This document shows positions 61,533 through 64,000 of a stretch of DNA of 64,000 nt, one piece after another; the first letter of the stretch is position 1; every line of letters starts with the position of its first letter. The notes under the pieces are model-generated. The model made no database searches. It had not been told where the DNA came from and saw nothing but the letters and a program-made list of their open reading frames with translations. The translations under genes were made by a program, and so were the position numbers. Source of the stretch: an uncultured delta proteobacterium. Its GTDB lineage: Bacteria; Myxococcota_A; Polyangia; Polyangiales; Polyangiaceae. The stretch is taken from contig CAITIQ010000057.1 in the NCBI GenBank assembly GCA_903892415.1, positions 1 to 64,000 of the forward strand. The letters are read 5' to 3'.

Positions 61533-63281
61533 CTAAGCGGGGCGAGGGCCCGTAGGCGGTTGCCAGTTGTCTGCGCGCAGACGACCTTCATCGGTGCCTC
61601 GAACAGCGACCAAATTCGTTCCAGCCATCACTGCACCTCGGTCGATGAAGGCGTGAAGGTTGGCCGACGAAAGATCAGCCGACGAAAGATCGGCGGCTGC
61701 AAAGTTCGCCTTCGAGAGGTCCGACCGATTCATGCGAGCCGAGTGGAAGTTTGCCTTCTCGGCCTGGGCATCGACCCAGAGCGACTCGCGCAGATCGGCA
61801 CCGGCGAAGTTGGCGACCATCGCCTGCGCCGCGCTGAAGGTGGCATAGCGAAGCTTGGCCTTGGCGAACTTGGCGCCCTCCACATTGGCTTCGCCAAAGA
61901 AGGCCGCCTTACCATCGACTTCGCTGAAGTCGGCTTGCTGCGCCTTGCACGACTTGAGGTTCGCCTGACGCAGGTCTGCGCGGACAAACTTTGCTCGGAG
62001 CAGGTTGCAGTCGGAGAAGTCCGAGCCGAACAAGTTGCTCGCGGTGAAGTCGGCTTGAGCGAGGTCCATGCCCTTGAACGAGCACTTCTTGAAACTGCCG
62101 CCCGCAAGCTGGATTCCGCTGAGGTCCGTCTCGCCGAAATCCACGCTGTGAAAGGTGGCGCCGTCCAATTTCAGGTTCGAAAGCCGCGCGCCCTGCAGTT
62201 CCACGCCGTGCAACCGCGCGCGCGTCAGATCGGCGTCTTCCAGCGTCGCACCGTCCCAGACACACATCTCGACGTGCGTCGCTACGAGCTTGGCTCCCGT
62301 GAAGTCTGCTCCTGCGCAGGCGCAAAGCTGAAGGTGAAGGTTCGAGAGATCCACGGAGCGCAAGCGGGCCTCGCTGAGCACCGTCATCTTGAACCTGGCG
62401 CCTTCGAACGAGGCCCCCTCGAGATCCGCCTTTGCCAGCACGGTCATTTCGAGGTTTGCATTGCGAAAGAGCGCGTTCTTCAGGCTGAGCCCTTCGAAGA
62501 CCGCGCCGGTGAGGTCCGCGTCATCGAAACAAAGGCTGACCGAAGGGCGCACGGCGAACTCCGGATCCCAAGCCGGTCGTTCACTGTCGGGCTGATCGCG
62601 GTCGGAGAGCCGCGCCTGTGAGAATACGCAATAGCGCAGCTTCTGCGGCAGCGAGGACTCGCGCAGGTCGGCGCTGGCGAAGATCACGCTATCGAGATCG
62701 GCGTCCTCGAAGGTTGCTCCGCGTAGTTCAGCCTGCGCCAACACCACCTCGTGCGCGTGGACCTTCCTGAACGACGCTCCCGACATCTTGGATTCGGCAA
62801 ACACGCCACCGTCGAGCGTGGCGCCGTCGAAGCGAGTCCGCTCACAGGTGTTCTTCGGCATGCGGACCCGCGTCAAATCAGCGTTGGCCAGGTCTGCGTC
62901 GCTGAGGTTCGACTCCACGACGACAGCCTCGGACCAGGTAGTGCTCTTGAGATCCGCACCACTCAAATCGGCGCGAATCAGCCGCGCCTTACCGAACTTG
63001 GCCCCAGCGGCTTTGACGCCATTCATGCTCGTCGACTGCAGCGTCGCGCCATTCAACGATGCGCCTTTCAGGTTCGCTCCGCGCAGATCACAACCGTTGA
63101 AGGTGGAAGACCCCAAGTTGGCCTCACCGAGATCCGCGCCGGAGAAGTCACACTGAAAGAAGGAGACGCCGACCGCAGAGAGCCCAGTCAGGGTTGCATT
63201 GGGAAGGGCCGCGCCGATCACCATGCCAGGCGCAAGCGGCGTCTTCGTTTCGACAGCTCGCAATACGTCTTCCGCGTTCAC
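61533..63281 (-). CDS. Pentapeptide-repeat protein (T6SS-associated)
   Basis: A 582-residue protein made almost wholly of A(D/N)Lxx pentapeptides (for example GADLGEANLGSSTFNGCDLRGANL), forming a quadrilateral beta-helix about 20 coils long. The N-terminal 25 residues and the last 30 are non-repeat. It starts within the stop of the upstream pentapeptide gene (63278-63281, ATGA). In T6SS loci such proteins accompany DUF2169/DUF3540/DUF4150; a spacer or scaffold role is inferred. Many antisense frames are shadows of the repeat. Confidence 0.88.
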   Translation of the reverse strand: MNAEDVLRAVETKTPLAPGMVIGAALPNATLTGLSAVGVSFFQCDFSGADLGEANLGSSTFNGCDLRGANLKGASLNGATLQSTSMNGVKAAGAKFGKARLIRADLSGADLKSTTWSEAVVVESNLSDADLANADLTRVRMPKNTCERTRFDGATLDGGVFAESKMSGASFRKVHAHEVVLAQAELRGATFEDADLDSVIFASADLRESSLPQKLRYCVFSQARLSDRDQPDSERPAWDPEFAVRPSVSLCFDDADLTGAVFEGLSLKNALFRNANLEMTVLAKADLEGASFEGARFKMTVLSEARLRSVDLSNLHLQLCACAGADFTGAKLVATHVEMCVWDGATLEDADLTRARLHGVELQGARLSNLKLDGATFHSVDFGETDLSGIQLAGGSFKKCSFKGMDLAQADFTASNLFGSDFSDCNLLRAKFVRADLRQANLKSCKAQQADFSEVDGKAAFFGEANVEGAKFAKAKLRYATFSAAQAMVANFAGADLRESLWVDAQAEKANFHSARMNRSDLSKANFAAADLSSADLSSANLHAFIDRGAVMAGTNLVAVRGTDEGRLRADNWQPPTGPRPA

Positions 63282-64000
63282 GAGGCCTCCTCGGCGTTGC
63301 GAGTCGAATAGTTACAGCGCTCTAAGTTGGCTCCGGAAAAATTGGTATCCTGTCCGAAGGCTTCAACCAGCTTTGCATCGTACAAGTTGGCCTTCTGAAA
63401 CCCCGCCTGTTCGAGCCGCGCCCGTGAGAGGTCAGCTCCGAGCAAGTTGGCGTGGTCAAAACGCGAACGCGAGAGGTCACTGCGATAGAAGCGCCCGAGG
63501 CTCAAGTCAGCGCCCCAGAATTCACACCCGCGTGCCTTTGCGCCTGAGAAATGCGACTTCGAAACCATCGCCAACGTGAAGTCCGCACCATCAAGCTCGG
63601 CGTTGATTAGGTTCATCCGCTCCCCGTGGGCCCGTACGAATTTGGCCCCACCGAAGTTGGCTTCTTGCGCCGAGATGGCTCGCACCTCGGTCTTGGTCAG
63701 GTCGAGTCCGGTGGCCTTGCAGCGCGAGAATACGCAAGCACGTACGGAACCATTCGAGAAGTCCGCGTTCGTAAGGTCGGACTCTTCGAGATCGGTGCGG
63801 AAGAACTTGAGCCCACGACCTTTTACGCGCGCCAGCTTCGCCCTCGCGAACGCTGCCCACTCAGCCTGGGTGCCCTCGAAACACGCCTCTTCGAGCTCGG
63901 CGTCCTCGAAGAAGGCAAGCTCCAAGGTCGCTCCTGAGAAGTTCGCCGAGCGAGCTCGCAACCTCGCGCAGTTCGCCCGAGTGAAATCAACCTCGGAGAA
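63278..64000 (-). CDS. Pentapeptide-repeat protein, 5' end beyond the window
   Basis: At least 240 residues of pentapeptide repeats (ANFSGATLELAFFEDAELEEACFEG...). The frame stays open to the last base of the window, reading FSEVDFTRANCARLRARSANF at the edge, so the start lies outside. The stop overlaps the next gene by 4 bases. The upstream gene, expected to be DUF2169 or a further T6SS component if the cluster follows the usual order, is not visible. Confidence 0.82.
   Translation of the reverse strand, partial: FSEVDFTRANCARLRARSANFSGATLELAFFEDAELEEACFEGTQAEWAAFARAKLARVKGRGLKFFRTDLEESDLTNADFSNGSVRACVFSRCKATGLDLTKTEVRAISAQEANFGGAKFVRAHGERMNLINAELDGADFTLAMVSKSHFSGAKARGCEFWGADLSLGRFYRSDLSRSRFDHANLLGADLSRARLEQAGFQKANLYDAKLVEAFGQDTNFSGANLERCNYSTRNAEEAS

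Noticed and set aside
61560..62621. 353-residue plus-strand open frame
   Set aside because: Mirror of the pentapeptide repeats; periodic by complement, with no independent evidence.

Overview
The window reads as a chromosomal segment of a high-GC myxobacterium (Myxococcota, probably class Polyangia; this is inferred from gene content, not from a search). Indicators are the many Ser/Thr kinases, an FHA-SpoIIE phosphatase, an NtrC-type regulator beside type IV prepilin genes, more than a dozen secreted lipoproteins with Gly/Ser-rich linkers after the lipobox, and many single-copy genes of no recognised family. No phage, integrase, insertion sequence, rRNA or CRISPR array is visible. One tRNA-Leu(CAG) gene is present.

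Left part (1-13.3 kb): a 30-bp tandem repeat at the edge; a Cys-rich lipoprotein and a metzincin-like protease; tRNA-Leu; a small beta-barrel-like protein whose only usable start lies inside the tRNA gene; a very large GT41 (O-GlcNAc-transferase-like) TPR glycosyltransferase; carA and rimO, translationally coupled; a lipoprotein; then a pilus block consisting of a PilR-like sigma-54 activator, two prepilins, a pilin-like protein and a TPR membrane protein.

Centre (13.3-41 kb): signalling and envelope genes. They include a PEGA-domain Ser/Thr kinase with DFE instead of DFG, a degenerate M16-like lipoprotein, an ECF-type sigma factor, a membrane Fe-S protein, an FHA-GAF-SpoIIE phosphatase, a PQQ-like propeller protein, a GT-C glycosyltransferase, a TPR-dynamin-like GTPase whose 3' end overlaps a second Ser/Thr kinase, a HerA-like ATPase divergent from a DUF5939-like protein, a fatty-acid hydroxylase, a possible frameshifted FHA gene and a run of lipoproteins.

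Right part (41-64 kb): thiC without a recognisable TPP riboswitch; a pseudokinase-thioredoxin fusion; a GH114-like lipoprotein; a D-aminoacylase; a protein resembling eukaryotic COMM-domain proteins; then a polyhydroxyalkanoate (PHA) module. In that module phaR is divergent from a tightly packed operon encoding lipoprotein, alpha/beta-hydrolase, outer-membrane barrel, paralogous lipoprotein, phasin-like protein, acyl-CoA ligase and PhaC, with an acetate transporter gene opposite. The right edge carries a type VI secretion accessory cluster on the minus strand: two pentapeptide-repeat proteins, a DUF3540-like protein, and a DUF4150/PAAR-like protein fused to an S41 (Ctp/Tsp-type) serine protease domain with its Ser-Lys dyad intact. 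This last gene is the strongest candidate for a new effector. A second notable signal is a shared sigma-54-type promoter motif placed at exactly the same distance from the ATG of a prepilin and of an ECF sigma factor, which predicts near-leaderless transcripts.
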